From positions 9,520 to 73,519 of the forward strand of contig JBATNZ010000008.1 in assembly GCA_049290615.1 (NCBI GenBank): a stretch of DNA of 64,000 bases, in the 5' to 3' direction. The translations under genes and the position numbers were made by a program. This document shows positions 25,850 through 34,896 of this stretch, piece after piece (position 1 is the stretch's first letter; each line of letters begins with the position of its first letter). This stretch comes from Contendibacter sp049290615. GTDB taxonomy: Bacteria > Pseudomonadota > Gammaproteobacteria > Competibacterales > Competibacteraceae. The notes under the pieces are model-generated. The model saw only the letters and a program-made list of their open reading frames with translations, made no database searches and had not been told where the DNA came from.

Positions 25850-27750
25850 ATGATCCGCTGCCGTTTCTGCACGAACGCGGTCTGCTGACCGATCTGGATC
25901 TGCATTTCGCCCGGTTCATGGCCCGGCTGGCCGGCGGCCAACCATCCGAAAACTCTCCTCGCCCCGCGGGAGAGGGGTTGGGGGTGAGGGAATCCCTGGA
26001 ACTGGCGGCGGCGCTGGCCAGCCACGCCACCGGCCAGGGTGACATTTGCATCAATCTGCGGCAATGGGCGCGGCGGTGGAACGCGATGGCGGGGGAAACG
26101 CCCGCGTTCGCGCCGCCGCCGATCAGCGACTGGCTGGGAATCCTGCGCGCCAGTCCGGTGGTCGGGCGACCGGGCGCGCGTCAGCCCTTGATTCTCGACC
26201 GGCGCGGCCGTCTCTATCTATACCGCTACTGGGAATACGAACACCGGCTGGCCGAGGATTTGCTGCGGCGGGCCGGAGAAGCTTCGGTGCCGGTGGACGA
26301 AGCGCGGTTGCAGGCCGATCTCGACCGGCTGTTTCCGCGCCATCCGCAACTGACCGGGCCGGACTGGCAGAAGGTCGCGGCGGCGGTGGCGGCGCTGAAG
26401 CGGGTTTGCATCATCTCCGGCGGGCCGGGCACCGGCAAGACCAGCACCGTGCTGCGGATTCTGGCGCTGCTGACCGGCCAGAGCGGTGAGCGACCATTGC
26501 GCATTGCCCTGGCCGCGCCCACCGGCAAGGCGGCGGCGCGCTTGCAGGAGGCGATCCGCGCGGCCAAGCCCGCGCTGGGGCTGGAGCCGGAACGACTGGC
26601 GCAAATCCCCGAGGAGGCGTCCACCCTGCATCGCCTGCTCGGCGCCCGGCCGGACTCGGCGTATTTCCGCCACGACCGCGACAATCCGTTGCCGGTGGAC
26701 GTGCTGGTGGTGGATGAAGTGTCCATGGTCGGGCTGGCGCTGATGGCCAAGACCGTTGACGCGCTGCCGCCCGCCGCCCGGTTGATTCTATTGGGCGACA
26801 AGGATCAGTTGGCCTCGGTGGAGGCGGGGGCGGTGCTGGGTGATCTTTGCTTTGGCGGCGGCCGGTTTTCGCCGGAGTTCCGAGCGCGGCTGGCGGCGCT
26901 GACTGGCGAGCCGTTGCCGCGCGGTCGAACCGTGCCCTCGCCGCTGGCCGACGCCATCGTGCTGTTGCGGCACAGTTACCGGTTTGGTTCGGCGAGCGGC
27001 ATCGGCGCGCTGGCGCGGGCGGTGAACGGCGGCAAATCGGCGGAAGCAGTGGCGTTGCTGGTGGGTTCGCCGCACGAGGACATTGCCTGGCGGACCCTGG
27101 CCGATCCCGCCGAATTGCCGGAGCAGTTGGCCGAGCCGGTCGGGGAGGGTTTCGCGCCCTATCTGCGGGCGGCGCGGGAAGGAGCTGGGCCGGCTGAAGT
27201 GTTCGAGTGCTTTAACCAGTTCCGGGTGCTGAGCGCCTTGCGCAATGGGCCGTTTGGGGTAGAGGCGTTGAACCGCCTGTGCGAGGCGGCGTTGCGTGAC
27301 CGGGGTCTGATCCAGACCCGCCAGGACTGGTATCTCGGCCGGCCGGTGATGATCGTGCGCAACGACTACAACCTGCGGCTGTTCAACGGCGACATCGGCA
27401 TCACCCTGCCGGACCCGGAGGAGCCGGAGCGGATGCGGGTGTTTTTCCTGGGCAGCGACGGCGCGTTGCGGAGTTTCGCGCCGGCACGCTTGCCCGAACA
27501 CGAGACCGTCTACGCAATGACGGTCCACAAGAGCCAGGGGTCGGAGTTCGACCGGGTGCGGGTGGTGACGCCGAACGAGCCGTCGCCGGTCTTAAGCCGC
27601 GAATTGGTATATACAGCGCTGACGCGGGCGAAACTGCATGCGGCGTTTCACGGGCTGCCGGAGGTGTTCGCGGGCGCGGTCGAGCGGCGCCTGCGGCGGT
27701 CGTCAGGCTTGCGGGATCGGTTGTGGGTGGAGCAGCGGGCCGGATTATAA
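25846..27750 (+). CDS. recD: Exodeoxyribonuclease V alpha subunit RecD
   Basis: This 634-residue SF1B helicase is the 5'-3' motor of RecBCD. It has Walker A GGPGTGKTST, VDEVSMVG (Walker B), GDKDQLASVEAG and the C-terminal VHKSQGSEFD motif. Length is similar to E. coli RecD (608); part of the excess is a segment of about 13 residues (NSPRPAGEGLGVR, residues 36-48) encoded by a palindromic repeat that interrupts the N-terminal domain without breaking the frame. The ATG overlaps the recB stop. The stop is followed by an unremarkable 90-base gap. Confidence 0.97.
   Translation: MNDPLPFLHERGLLTDLDLHFARFMARLAGGQPSENSPRPAGEGLGVRESLELAAALASHATGQGDICINLRQWARRWNAMAGETPAFAPPPISDWLGILRASPVVGRPGARQPLILDRRGRLYLYRYWEYEHRLAEDLLRRAGEASVPVDEARLQADLDRLFPRHPQLTGPDWQKVAAAVAALKRVCIISGGPGTGKTSTVLRILALLTGQSGERPLRIALAAPTGKAAARLQEAIRAAKPALGLEPERLAQIPEEASTLHRLLGARPDSAYFRHDRDNPLPVDVLVVDEVSMVGLALMAKTVDALPPAARLILLGDKDQLASVEAGAVLGDLCFGGGRFSPEFRARLAALTGEPLPRGRTVPSPLADAIVLLRHSYRFGSASGIGALARAVNGGKSAEAVALLVGSPHEDIAWRTLADPAELPEQLAEPVGEGFAPYLRAAREGAGPAEVFECFNQFRVLSALRNGPFGVEALNRLCEAALRDRGLIQTRQDWYLGRPVMIVRNDYNLRLFNGDIGITLPDPEEPERMRVFFLGSDGALRSFAPARLPEHETVYAMTVHKSQGSEFDRVRVVTPNEPSPVLSRELVYTALTRAKLHAAFHGLPEVFAGAVERRLRRSSGLRDRLWVEQRAGL
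25953..25990 (+). repeat. Palindromic repeat inserted in frame in recD
   Basis: The 38-base element CTCTCCTCGCCCCGCGGGAG continues into AGGGGTTGGGGGTGAGGG. CTCTC and GAGAG-like arms flank a GC-rich centre and the right side carries the GGGTTGGGGGTGAGGG tail. The element is translated as NSPRPAGEGLGVR within RecD. The same core occurs at 46501, 49592 (opposite orientation), 59317 and, in partial form, at 35902 and 61262. Confidence 0.85.
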
Positions 27751-27840
27751 AAACCTTGCGCGGATTGTTTCGGCGGCGCGGTGCCGGTGGCGCGAGTCTC
27801 GGCCAGCGCGGCGAAATTTAGGTTTCAACGGGGGATGAGG

Positions 27841-29280
27841 TCATTTGGTGGGTGAACCCAGTTTGATGGACTTGAGTTCATAATAATCGCTCATACACCG
27901 GTTTCTCATATCGTCAGGGTTGGTTTCAAGATAGGCGGCGAATAAGGTGAGCGGTGGCTTGGAAATACTGTCCACGGTTGCTTCCGTCTCTCCCCGGTTC
28001 TTGGCGGTCTGAATTGTATTAAACCGTTCATGCAACTCCTGGGCATAGCGGTAACCTCGGTACACATCCTTATAAGCCTCGAAGATGTTGGGCGTTCCCA
28101 GCAGACTAATAATGAGCAGTACAATGGCTGGCTTAACCAAGCGACGATCATCAAGCTGGATTTTTTGACCAACCAGGAAGTGTGCCAGAATAATAAAGGA
28201 AGGATACCATCCGAGCAAAAATAGCAGCCAGACCACACTTTCCGCTCGATCAGGCAGTGGGTACCGATTAATCAGAAAACCAACTGCATTGAGCATAAAG
28301 ATCGTCACGATCCATAATGCCGGAAGAATTAAAAATGACCGCTTGAATTTTCCATCGGGATAAAGCCTCGATCTGGCGACAGGGAACGTAGTGACCAGCA
28401 GAATCAGCGCCGATGCCCATAATCCCGGATTGGAAAGCCAGTACAGTAGCCGCAATACCACCCAAGGTGGATAAAGGAGCGTGGCCAACCCCGGCGTCAA
28501 CCGCAGTTGGGTCATTTGATCGAGGGTGGCGTAGCGCTGGTAATTGCCGGGCGCCAACACGCTGACGAGCGCGGCTCCGATGGCGATCAGCAACAGTCCC
28601 GCCCAGAAAGCGCGGGAATCCCGCCGCATCCACAGCGCATGGATAGCGCCGCAGCAGAGGATCGCGCCAGTCAATAAAAGCGAAATTTCATTCGCGCCAA
28701 TAATGATGATGACTAACAGGCTGGAAAGAAAAAAGATTAATATCCGCGTATTTTTATTTCTCGCGGTGGTCTCGCGCCAGATCAGCAGCCCCAACAGAAA
28801 GATCAGCAGGATATTTGGGATTTGGTAAGTAAAGCTGCCACCTGGCCAATAGAAGGTCTGGGCAATATTTGGAGTGCCAGCGATGAACAATACAGTCCAT
28901 ACCCCTCCTAAAAGTAAGACTAGGAGGTTAGAGAGATAGCCTTGGGCTATTTTCGCGGTTAAAAAAGAAAAGCCCAGCCAAGTTGATATCAGAAAAATAA
29001 TCGGCGGGAAGCGGTAGATTTTAAAAATATCCCCGGATAGCATAAACGCGGTATATACAAAATTTAAGGTATACCGACCTGACCAATGCTCATACCAGAA
29101 CGCCTGCGCCCCGATAAAGCCCAGTTGCTTGGCCTTGGCGGCATAGCAAAAATCATCGGCGGATGGATAGTCAAAGAACGACAGCGCGATGAAAAGCGTG
29201 AGTACCGCTGTTGTCACAACCGCCAGTATTCCAATCAGAGTTTTATCCAGGGCAAACAGTTTGGAGCTATTCATCCGCAT
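27841..29280 (-). CDS. Multi-pass membrane protein, DUF6056/GtrII-like
   Basis: The product is about 479 residues with roughly eleven to twelve hydrophobic helices. An early luminal-type loop reads FFDYPSADDFCYA, and FYWPGGSFTYQIPN follows later. This pattern, a DD-containing first loop then many helices, is typical of DUF6056 and GtrII-like GT-C glycosyltransferases acting on lipid-linked sugars; I infer an envelope glycan role but no substrate. ATG starts at 29280 or 29274 are both possible; the frame also opens at a TTG overlapping the dcd stop. The gene is clearly lower in GC than its neighbours, suggesting horizontal acquisition into a recD-dcd junction. Confidence 0.72.
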   Translation of the reverse strand: MRMNSSKLFALDKTLIGILAVVTTAVLTLFIALSFFDYPSADDFCYAAKAKQLGFIGAQAFWYEHWSGRYTLNFVYTAFMLSGDIFKIYRFPPIIFLISTWLGFSFLTAKIAQGYLSNLLVLLLGGVWTVLFIAGTPNIAQTFYWPGGSFTYQIPNILLIFLLGLLIWRETTARNKNTRILIFFLSSLLVIIIIGANEISLLLTGAILCCGAIHALWMRRDSRAFWAGLLLIAIGAALVSVLAPGNYQRYATLDQMTQLRLTPGLATLLYPPWVVLRLLYWLSNPGLWASALILLVTTFPVARSRLYPDGKFKRSFLILPALWIVTIFMLNAVGFLINRYPLPDRAESVVWLLFLLGWYPSFIILAHFLVGQKIQLDDRRLVKPAIVLLIISLLGTPNIFEAYKDVYRGYRYAQELHERFNTIQTAKNRGETEATVDSISKPPLTLFAAYLETNPDDMRNRCMSDYYELKSIKLGSPTK

Positions 29281-29300
29281 GATTGAGGACTCAATTGGAC

Positions 29301-29903
29301 TCAATGACCTTTATCGAGCGGCTCGTCGTCGCCGATCCGGCTGGGCGTCGGGCCGGTCTGCCGCTTGTACTTGGCGTCCTGCCGCTTGTAGTAGGGCCGG
29401 ATGGCTGGACTGGTCAGGGTTTCAAAACTGATGGCGCAAATCGCCATGCCGGGCCGCAGCGCCAGCGGCAATTTGCCGCTGTTGTAGCACTCCAGCACGA
29501 TAGCCCCGCTCCAGCCGGGATCGATGCGGTGGGCGGTGACATGCACCATCAACCCTAACCGCGCCAGGCTGGAGCGGCCATCCAGCCAGCCGACCAGATC
29601 GTCGGGCACGGTAATCGTCTCGGCGGTCGCCGCCAGCGCCAGTTCGCCGGGATGGATGAAGAACGCCCCATCCTCGGCAATCTTGATCTCCTTGCTCATG
29701 ATCCGGTTGATGGCGTGATCCACCTCCTCCCGCGGACCGCTGAGGTCGATGTGGGACGCGGCGTGATCGTTGAACACCCGGAAGCGGCTGCCCAGATGCA
29801 GGTCCACGCTCACCCCGTTGATCTTGCCGGGCGCGGGGTGCGGTTCGATGCGAATTCGACCCTCGTCCAGACAGCGTTCGATGTCACGATCACACAACCG
29901 CAT
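29301..29903 (-). CDS. dcd: dCTP deaminase
   Basis: This trimeric enzyme deaminates dCTP to dUTP for thymidylate synthesis. It has NGVSVDLHLGSRFRVF, the catalytic segment LDGRSSLARLGLMVHVTAHRIDPGW containing the essential Arg/Ser and Glu region, and LPLALRPGMAICAISFE. Length is 200 residues, 7 more than E. coli, with a polar C-terminal tail (YKRQTGPTPSRIGDD). It starts 11 bases after mrp on the same strand. In many Gammaproteobacteria dcd is near mrp and metG. Confidence 0.96.
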   Translation of the reverse strand: MRLCDRDIERCLDEGRIRIEPHPAPGKINGVSVDLHLGSRFRVFNDHAASHIDLSGPREEVDHAINRIMSKEIKIAEDGAFFIHPGELALAATAETITVPDDLVGWLDGRSSLARLGLMVHVTAHRIDPGWSGAIVLECYNSGKLPLALRPGMAICAISFETLTSPAIRPYYKRQDAKYKRQTGPTPSRIGDDEPLDKGH

Positions 29904-29914
29904 GACGGCGGGCC

Positions 29915-31009
29915 TCAGGTGTTCTGAATCACGATGGCGGGGAACTTGTGGCTGTAGTTCTTTGCTTGCAGCGACAGCCGGGCGCTGGCGCGGCGGGCGA
30001 TGTCCCGGTACAGGCCGGCGATGCGGCTGTCCGGTTCGGCCACCACCGTCGGCCGACCGCCGTCGGTTTCCTCGCGGATGCGAATGTCCAGCGGCAGCGA
30101 ACCCAGGAACGGCACGTTGTACTGCGCGGCCATGCGTTTCCCGCCGCCCTCGCCGAAGATATGTTCTTCATGGCCGCAGTTCGAGCAGATGTGGATGCTC
30201 ATGTTCTCGACGATGCCCAGCACCGACACCTCAACCTTCTCAAACATCTTCAGTCCCTTGCGGGCGTCCAGCAGGGCGATGTCCTGTGGCGTGGTGACGA
30301 TGATCGCGCCGCTGACCGGCACCTTCTGCGACAGGGTCAGTTGCGTGTCGCCGGTGCCCGGCGGCAGGTCGATGATCAGATAATCGAGGTTTTGCCAACG
30401 GGTGTCGCGCAACAACTGCTCCAGCGCCTGGGTCACCATCGGCCCGCGCCACACCATCGGCGTTTCCTCCTCGATCAGATAGCCGATGGACATGGATTGA
30501 ACGCCGTGACTGACCACCGGATTCAGCGACTTGCCATCCGGCGATTCCGGCCGCTCGTTCGCGCCCAGCATTTGCGGTTGACTGGGACCGTAAATGTCGG
30601 CGTCCAGCAGCCCGACGTTCGCGCCATCGACGCTTAGCGCCAGCGCCAGATTGACCGCCGTGGTGGATTTGCCGACCCCACCCTTGCCGGAGGCCACCGC
30701 GATGATGTTCTTGACGCCCGGCAGTGGCTTCAGGCCCTTTTGCACTTCGTGGGAGATGATCTTGCTCTCCACCCGAATCGCGACTTCGGCGACGCCCGGC
30801 AGCGTCATAAGCCGATCGCGGAGAGCGGCGATCAGCGCGTCCCAATAGCCGGCCGCTGGAAACCCCAGTTCCACCTCCACCTCGACCCGACCGCCTTCGG
30901 TTCGGATCGTCTTGACGCACTTGGCGGCAACCAGATCCTTCTCCAGATAGGGGTCCACGTAAGCCTTCAGCGCGGTTTCCACATCGCTACGCGACACGGC
31001 GGTCATCAT
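29915..31009 (-). CDS. mrp: Iron-sulfur cluster carrier Mrp/ApbC
   Basis: This 364-residue P-loop NTPase carries and transfers Fe-S clusters. It has an N-terminal MIP18/DUF59-like domain (roughly residues 1-85), the deviant Walker A GKGGVGKST, DADIYGPSQPQM, DLPPGTGDTQLTL, and the cluster-binding CSNCGHEEHIF pair of cysteines. A second ATG one codon later (31006) is an equally good start. It is divergent from metG, as in E. coli, with a small secreted-protein gene in between. Confidence 0.96.
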   Translation of the reverse strand: MMTAVSRSDVETALKAYVDPYLEKDLVAAKCVKTIRTEGGRVEVEVELGFPAAGYWDALIAALRDRLMTLPGVAEVAIRVESKIISHEVQKGLKPLPGVKNIIAVASGKGGVGKSTTAVNLALALSVDGANVGLLDADIYGPSQPQMLGANERPESPDGKSLNPVVSHGVQSMSIGYLIEEETPMVWRGPMVTQALEQLLRDTRWQNLDYLIIDLPPGTGDTQLTLSQKVPVSGAIIVTTPQDIALLDARKGLKMFEKVEVSVLGIVENMSIHICSNCGHEEHIFGEGGGKRMAAQYNVPFLGSLPLDIRIREETDGGRPTVVAEPDSRIAGLYRDIARRASARLSLQAKNYSHKFPAIVIQNT

Positions 31010-31086
31010 TCGGATTCCTTAATTTGAGATTACACAAGATTAGGTTTCGGCGGAACCGCTCGCGGATCGCCCCGGCTGGACAATCG

Positions 31087-31377
31087 TCAATACTCAGCCA
31101 GACATTTTTGGCGGGCGGCATCCAGCCCGAGGCTGGCATCGACCTTCATGGCGTCGATCACACACTGCCAGTAGGATGGCTGATAGTAGTTCAGCAGCCG
31201 GCAACTGACCATATTCAGCCGATCCGGCGGCTCCCCCCGCTGCTTTGCCAGCGACACCGCCTGCTCGCAAAAATTCTCGCTCCAGATTTCCTCGGCCAGC
31301 GCACTCTCACCACCGCTGGCGGGGCCGATCGCCGCCAGCCCCGCAACCGCCATTGCCAAAAAGGATGCGACTCGCAT
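31087..31377 (-). CDS. Small secreted four-cysteine protein
   Basis: I do not recognise this 96-residue protein. It has a convincing signal peptide (MRVASFLAMAVAGLAAIGPASG), leaving a mature part of about 70 residues with four cysteines at about positions 37, 59, 71 and 91, spaced so that two disulfides are possible. A GAACCTCC reading as GGAGGTTC on the minus strand just upstream of the ATG is a strong ribosome-binding site. It lies between mrp and metG; the stop is about 77 bases before the mrp start. The envelope location is inferred from the signal peptide only. Confidence 0.75.
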   Translation of the reverse strand: MRVASFLAMAVAGLAAIGPASGGESALAEEIWSENFCEQAVSLAKQRGEPPDRLNMVSCRLLNYYQPSYWQCVIDAMKVDASLGLDAARQKCLAEY

Positions 31378-31552
31378 TGGAACCTCCTTCGAAACCGATA
31401 TGGAAACCCACCCTGATGATTCCCTCCCGCGGCAAGGAGATGTGGCGCCAGGAGGGTCGGGCAGGCAGCTAGGCAGCTACCCGCCGGATGACAGCAACGC
31501 CGGAATGCTGCTAACGTAGCGGCCTTTCCGAGCGACCGCAATTTTTCGCACC

Positions 31553-33583
31553 ATGAGCCATCCGAACCGCCGCATCCTCGTCACCAGCGCCTTGCCCTAC
31601 GCCAACGGTCCGATCCATATCGGCCATCTGGTCGAGTATATCCAGACCGACATCTGGGTCCGCTTTCAGAAAATGCGCGGCCACGAATGCCATTACGTCT
31701 GCGCCGACGATGCCCACGGCACCCCGATCATGCTGCGCGCCGAGCAGGATGGCGTCACCCCGGAACAGCTTATCGAGCGGGTCTGGCGCGAACACCGCGC
31801 CGATTTCGCCGATTTCCTGATCGAGTTTGACAACTATTACTCCACCCATTCCCCGGAAAACCGTCATTACGCCGAATTGATCTACCGCCGGCTGGACGCG
31901 GGCGGCCACATCAGCCGCCGGGTCATCACCCAGGCCTACGATCCGGAAAAGCAGATGTTCCTGCCGGATCGCTTCATCAAGGGCGAGTGTCCCCGCTGCG
32001 GTACGCCCGACCAGTACGGCGACAGTTGCGAGAATTGCGGGGCCACGTATTCCCCCACCGATCTGAAAAATCCCCGCTCGGTGGTGTCCGGCGCGACGCC
32101 GATCCTCAAGGAATCGCTGCATTTCTTCTTCAAGCTGGCCGACTTCGAGGCCATGCTCGAGGACTGGATCGCCAGCGGCCCGATTCAGGCGCAGATGGCC
32201 AACAAGCTCAATGAATGGTTCACCGCCGGCTTGCAGGAGTGGGACATCTCCCGCGACGCGCCCTACTGGGGTTTTGAAATCCCCGACGCGCCCGGCAAGT
32301 ATTTCTACGTCTGGCTGGACGCGCCCATCGGTTATATGGCCAGCTTCCAGAATTACTGCGACCGTACCGGGCTGAACTTTGACGATTTCTGGAATCCTGA
32401 CAGCGTCGCTGAAGTGGTTCACTTCATCGGTAAGGACATCGCCTATTTCCACATCCTGTTTTGGCCGGCGGAACTGACCGGCGCCGGCTTCCGCAAGCCG
32501 ACCGCAGTGCATTGTCACGGCTTCCTGACCGTGGATGGCCAGAAGATGTCGAAATCGCGCGGCACCTTCATCAAGGCCCGCACCTATCTCAATCATCTGC
32601 GACCGGAGTACCTGCGCTATTACTTCGCCAGCAAGCTGAACGACGGCATCGACGACCTCGATCTGCACTTCGAGGACTTCCTGCAGCGGGTCAACAGCGA
32701 CCTGGTGGGCAAGCTGGTCAATATCGCCAGCCGCTGCGCCGGTTTCATTACCCGCCGCTTCAATGGCCAGTTGGCCGACCGTTTGGCGGAGCCAGCGTTG
32801 TACGCGGAATTTGTCGTCGCCGGTGATTCCATCGCCCAGGCTTACGAAGGGCGGGAATTCGGGCGGGCGATGCGTGAAATCATGGCGCTGGCCGACCGCG
32901 CCAACCAGTACATCGACGAGAGGAAACCCTGGGCGCTGGCCAAGCAGGCGGGTTCCGAGACCGAGGTCCAGGCCGTATGCGGCATGGGACTGAATCTGTT
33001 CCGGGCGTTGATGATTTATCTCAAGCCGGTGCTGCCCGGCATGGCCGCCCAAGTCGAACAGTTCCTGCAAATCTCGCCGCTGCGCTGGGCTGATCTCGAC
33101 AAGCCATTGCTCAGCCACGCCATTGCCGAATTTAAGCCGCTGATGCAGCGGGTGGAGATGGCCCAGGTTGCCGCGATGGTCGAGGACTCAAAGGAAAGCT
33201 ATCCGGCCGCCGAGGAAGCCGCCAAGCCGGGGGGACCGCTGGCGGATGATCCGATTAGCCCAACCGTCACCATCGAGGAGTTCGCCAAGGTGGATTTGCG
33301 GGTGGCGCGCATCGTCAAGGCTGAAGCGGTGACCGGAGCCGACAAACTGGTGCGGCTGGAACTCGATCTTGGCGGCGAAACTCGCCAGGTGTTCGCCGGA
33401 ATCAAGTCGGCTTACGCGCCGGACGATTTGCAGGGCCGGCTGACGGTGATGGTCGCCAACCTCGCCCCGCGCAAGATGCGCTTTGGCGTCTCCGAGGGCA
33501 TGGTGTTGGCGGCGGGCGGCGGCGGGGGCATCTACCTGCTCGGCCCCGACAGCGGCGCGGAGCCGGGAATGCGGGTGAAGTAA
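31553..33583 (+). CDS. metG: Methionyl-tRNA synthetase
   Basis: This class I synthetase charges tRNA-Met. It has the HIGH motif in ANGPIHIGHL, a zinc knuckle with CPRC and CENCG, the KMSKS loop in GQKMSKSRGTF, and a C-terminal EMAP-II/tRNA-binding domain (about residues 570-676, FAKVDLRVARIVKAE). Length is 676, as in E. coli (677). The start follows a divergent intergenic region of about 175 bases. No T-box or other leader is visible. Confidence 0.98.
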   Translation: MSHPNRRILVTSALPYANGPIHIGHLVEYIQTDIWVRFQKMRGHECHYVCADDAHGTPIMLRAEQDGVTPEQLIERVWREHRADFADFLIEFDNYYSTHSPENRHYAELIYRRLDAGGHISRRVITQAYDPEKQMFLPDRFIKGECPRCGTPDQYGDSCENCGATYSPTDLKNPRSVVSGATPILKESLHFFFKLADFEAMLEDWIASGPIQAQMANKLNEWFTAGLQEWDISRDAPYWGFEIPDAPGKYFYVWLDAPIGYMASFQNYCDRTGLNFDDFWNPDSVAEVVHFIGKDIAYFHILFWPAELTGAGFRKPTAVHCHGFLTVDGQKMSKSRGTFIKARTYLNHLRPEYLRYYFASKLNDGIDDLDLHFEDFLQRVNSDLVGKLVNIASRCAGFITRRFNGQLADRLAEPALYAEFVVAGDSIAQAYEGREFGRAMREIMALADRANQYIDERKPWALAKQAGSETEVQAVCGMGLNLFRALMIYLKPVLPGMAAQVEQFLQISPLRWADLDKPLLSHAIAEFKPLMQRVEMAQVAAMVEDSKESYPAAEEAAKPGGPLADDPISPTVTIEEFAKVDLRVARIVKAEAVTGADKLVRLELDLGGETRQVFAGIKSAYAPDDLQGRLTVMVANLAPRKMRFGVSEGMVLAAGGGGGIYLLGPDSGAEPGMRVK

Positions 33584-33618
33584 TCAGCAACCATAACCTT
33601 TGGAATGGAGCATCACCG

Positions 33619-34896
33619 ATGTTTGACCTCGCCACCACCCGCCTCGGCATCGTGGGTCTCGGCTACGTGGGGCTGCCGCTGGCGGTCGAATTTGGCAAGC
33701 AGTTTCCCACGCTCGGCCTGGACATCAACGAGACGCGCATTCGGGAACTGCAAGCCGGAATCGACGGCACGCTGGAAGTCCCCCCGGAAGAACTGCGGCG
33801 GGCCGAACATCTGCGCTACACCCACCGCGCCGAGGATCTGGCCGATTGCAATGTCTACATCGTCACGGTCCCCACCCCGGTGGACGAGTACAAGCGCCCG
33901 GACTTTGGACCGCTGATCGGCGCCAGCATCAGCGTGGGCCGCTTGCTGAAACCGGGCGATGTGGCGATCTACGAATCCACGGTCTATCCCGGCGCCACCG
34001 AGGAGGTTTGCGTACCGATCCTGCAACGGGAATCGGGCTTGCGCTTCAACGTGGATTTCTTCGCCGGCTACAGCCCGGAGCGCATCAACCCTGGCGACAG
34101 GGAACATCGCGTCACCACCATCCGCAAGGTCACCTCCGGCTCCACGCCCGAGATCGCCGCGTTCGTGGACGCGCTGTACCGGCGCGTCATCATCGCCGGC
34201 ACCCACCCGGCGTCCAGCATCCGGGTGGCGGAAGCCGCCAAGGTGATCGAGAACACCCAGCGCGATGTCAATATCGCCCTGGTCAACGAACTGGCGTTGC
34301 TGTTCAACCGTCTGGGGATCGATACCGAGGAAGTGTTGCTCGCCGCCGGCTCCAAATGGAATTTCCTGCCGTTCCGGCCGGGGCTGGTGGGTGGCCACTG
34401 CATTGGCGTGGACCCCTACTATCTGACGCATAAGGCGCAGGAAATCGGCTTTCACCCGGAAATGATTCTGGCCGGCCGGCGCACCAACGACGGCATGGGC
34501 GCCTACGTGGTCCAACGGGTGGTCAAGCTGATGAACCAGCGCCGGATCGCGGTGATGGACGCCAAGATCCTGATCCTGGGTCTCGCTTTCAAGGAGAACT
34601 GCCCGGATTTGCGCAATACCCGGGTGGTGGACATCGTTCAGGAATTCCGCGACTACAACGCCCACGTCGATGTGTACGATCCGTGGGTGGATGCCAAGGA
34701 AGCGCTGCACGAATACGACATCGAACCGGTCCCAGAGCTGAAACCGGGCCATTACGACGCCATCATTCTGGCGGTGGCGCACCGGCAGTTCCGGGAGATG
34801 GGGGTCGAACGCATCCGGGCGCTGGGCAAGCCGGATTCGGTGCTGTTCGACGTTAAATATCTGCTGCCCGCCACCGCCGTGGACGGCCGGCTATGA
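33619..34896 (+). CDS. UDP-N-acetylhexosamine/UDP-sugar 6-dehydrogenase (TviB/WbpA-like)
   Basis: This 425-residue NAD-dependent nucleotide-sugar dehydrogenase has the N-terminal Rossmann motif GIVGLGYVGLPLAVEFG, YIVTVPTPVDEYKRPD, the SPERINPGD segment, and the catalytic Cys in GGHCIGVDPYYL. Similarity is to Vi antigen TviB and WbpA/WbpO rather than UDP-glucose dehydrogenase Ugd; it likely makes a UDP-N-acetylhexosaminuronate. Substrate is inferred by family. The stop overlaps the next gene by four bases (ATGA), so it works with the epimerase in one transcript. Confidence 0.88.
   Translation: MFDLATTRLGIVGLGYVGLPLAVEFGKQFPTLGLDINETRIRELQAGIDGTLEVPPEELRRAEHLRYTHRAEDLADCNVYIVTVPTPVDEYKRPDFGPLIGASISVGRLLKPGDVAIYESTVYPGATEEVCVPILQRESGLRFNVDFFAGYSPERINPGDREHRVTTIRKVTSGSTPEIAAFVDALYRRVIIAGTHPASSIRVAEAAKVIENTQRDVNIALVNELALLFNRLGIDTEEVLLAAGSKWNFLPFRPGLVGGHCIGVDPYYLTHKAQEIGFHPEMILAGRRTNDGMGAYVVQRVVKLMNQRRIAVMDAKILILGLAFKENCPDLRNTRVVDIVQEFRDYNAHVDVYDPWVDAKEALHEYDIEPVPELKPGHYDAIILAVAHRQFREMGVERIRALGKPDSVLFDVKYLLPATAVDGRL

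Noticed and set aside
31511..33118. 535-codon minus-strand frame opposite metG
   Set aside because: This is antisense shadow of methionyl-tRNA synthetase, with no family features.
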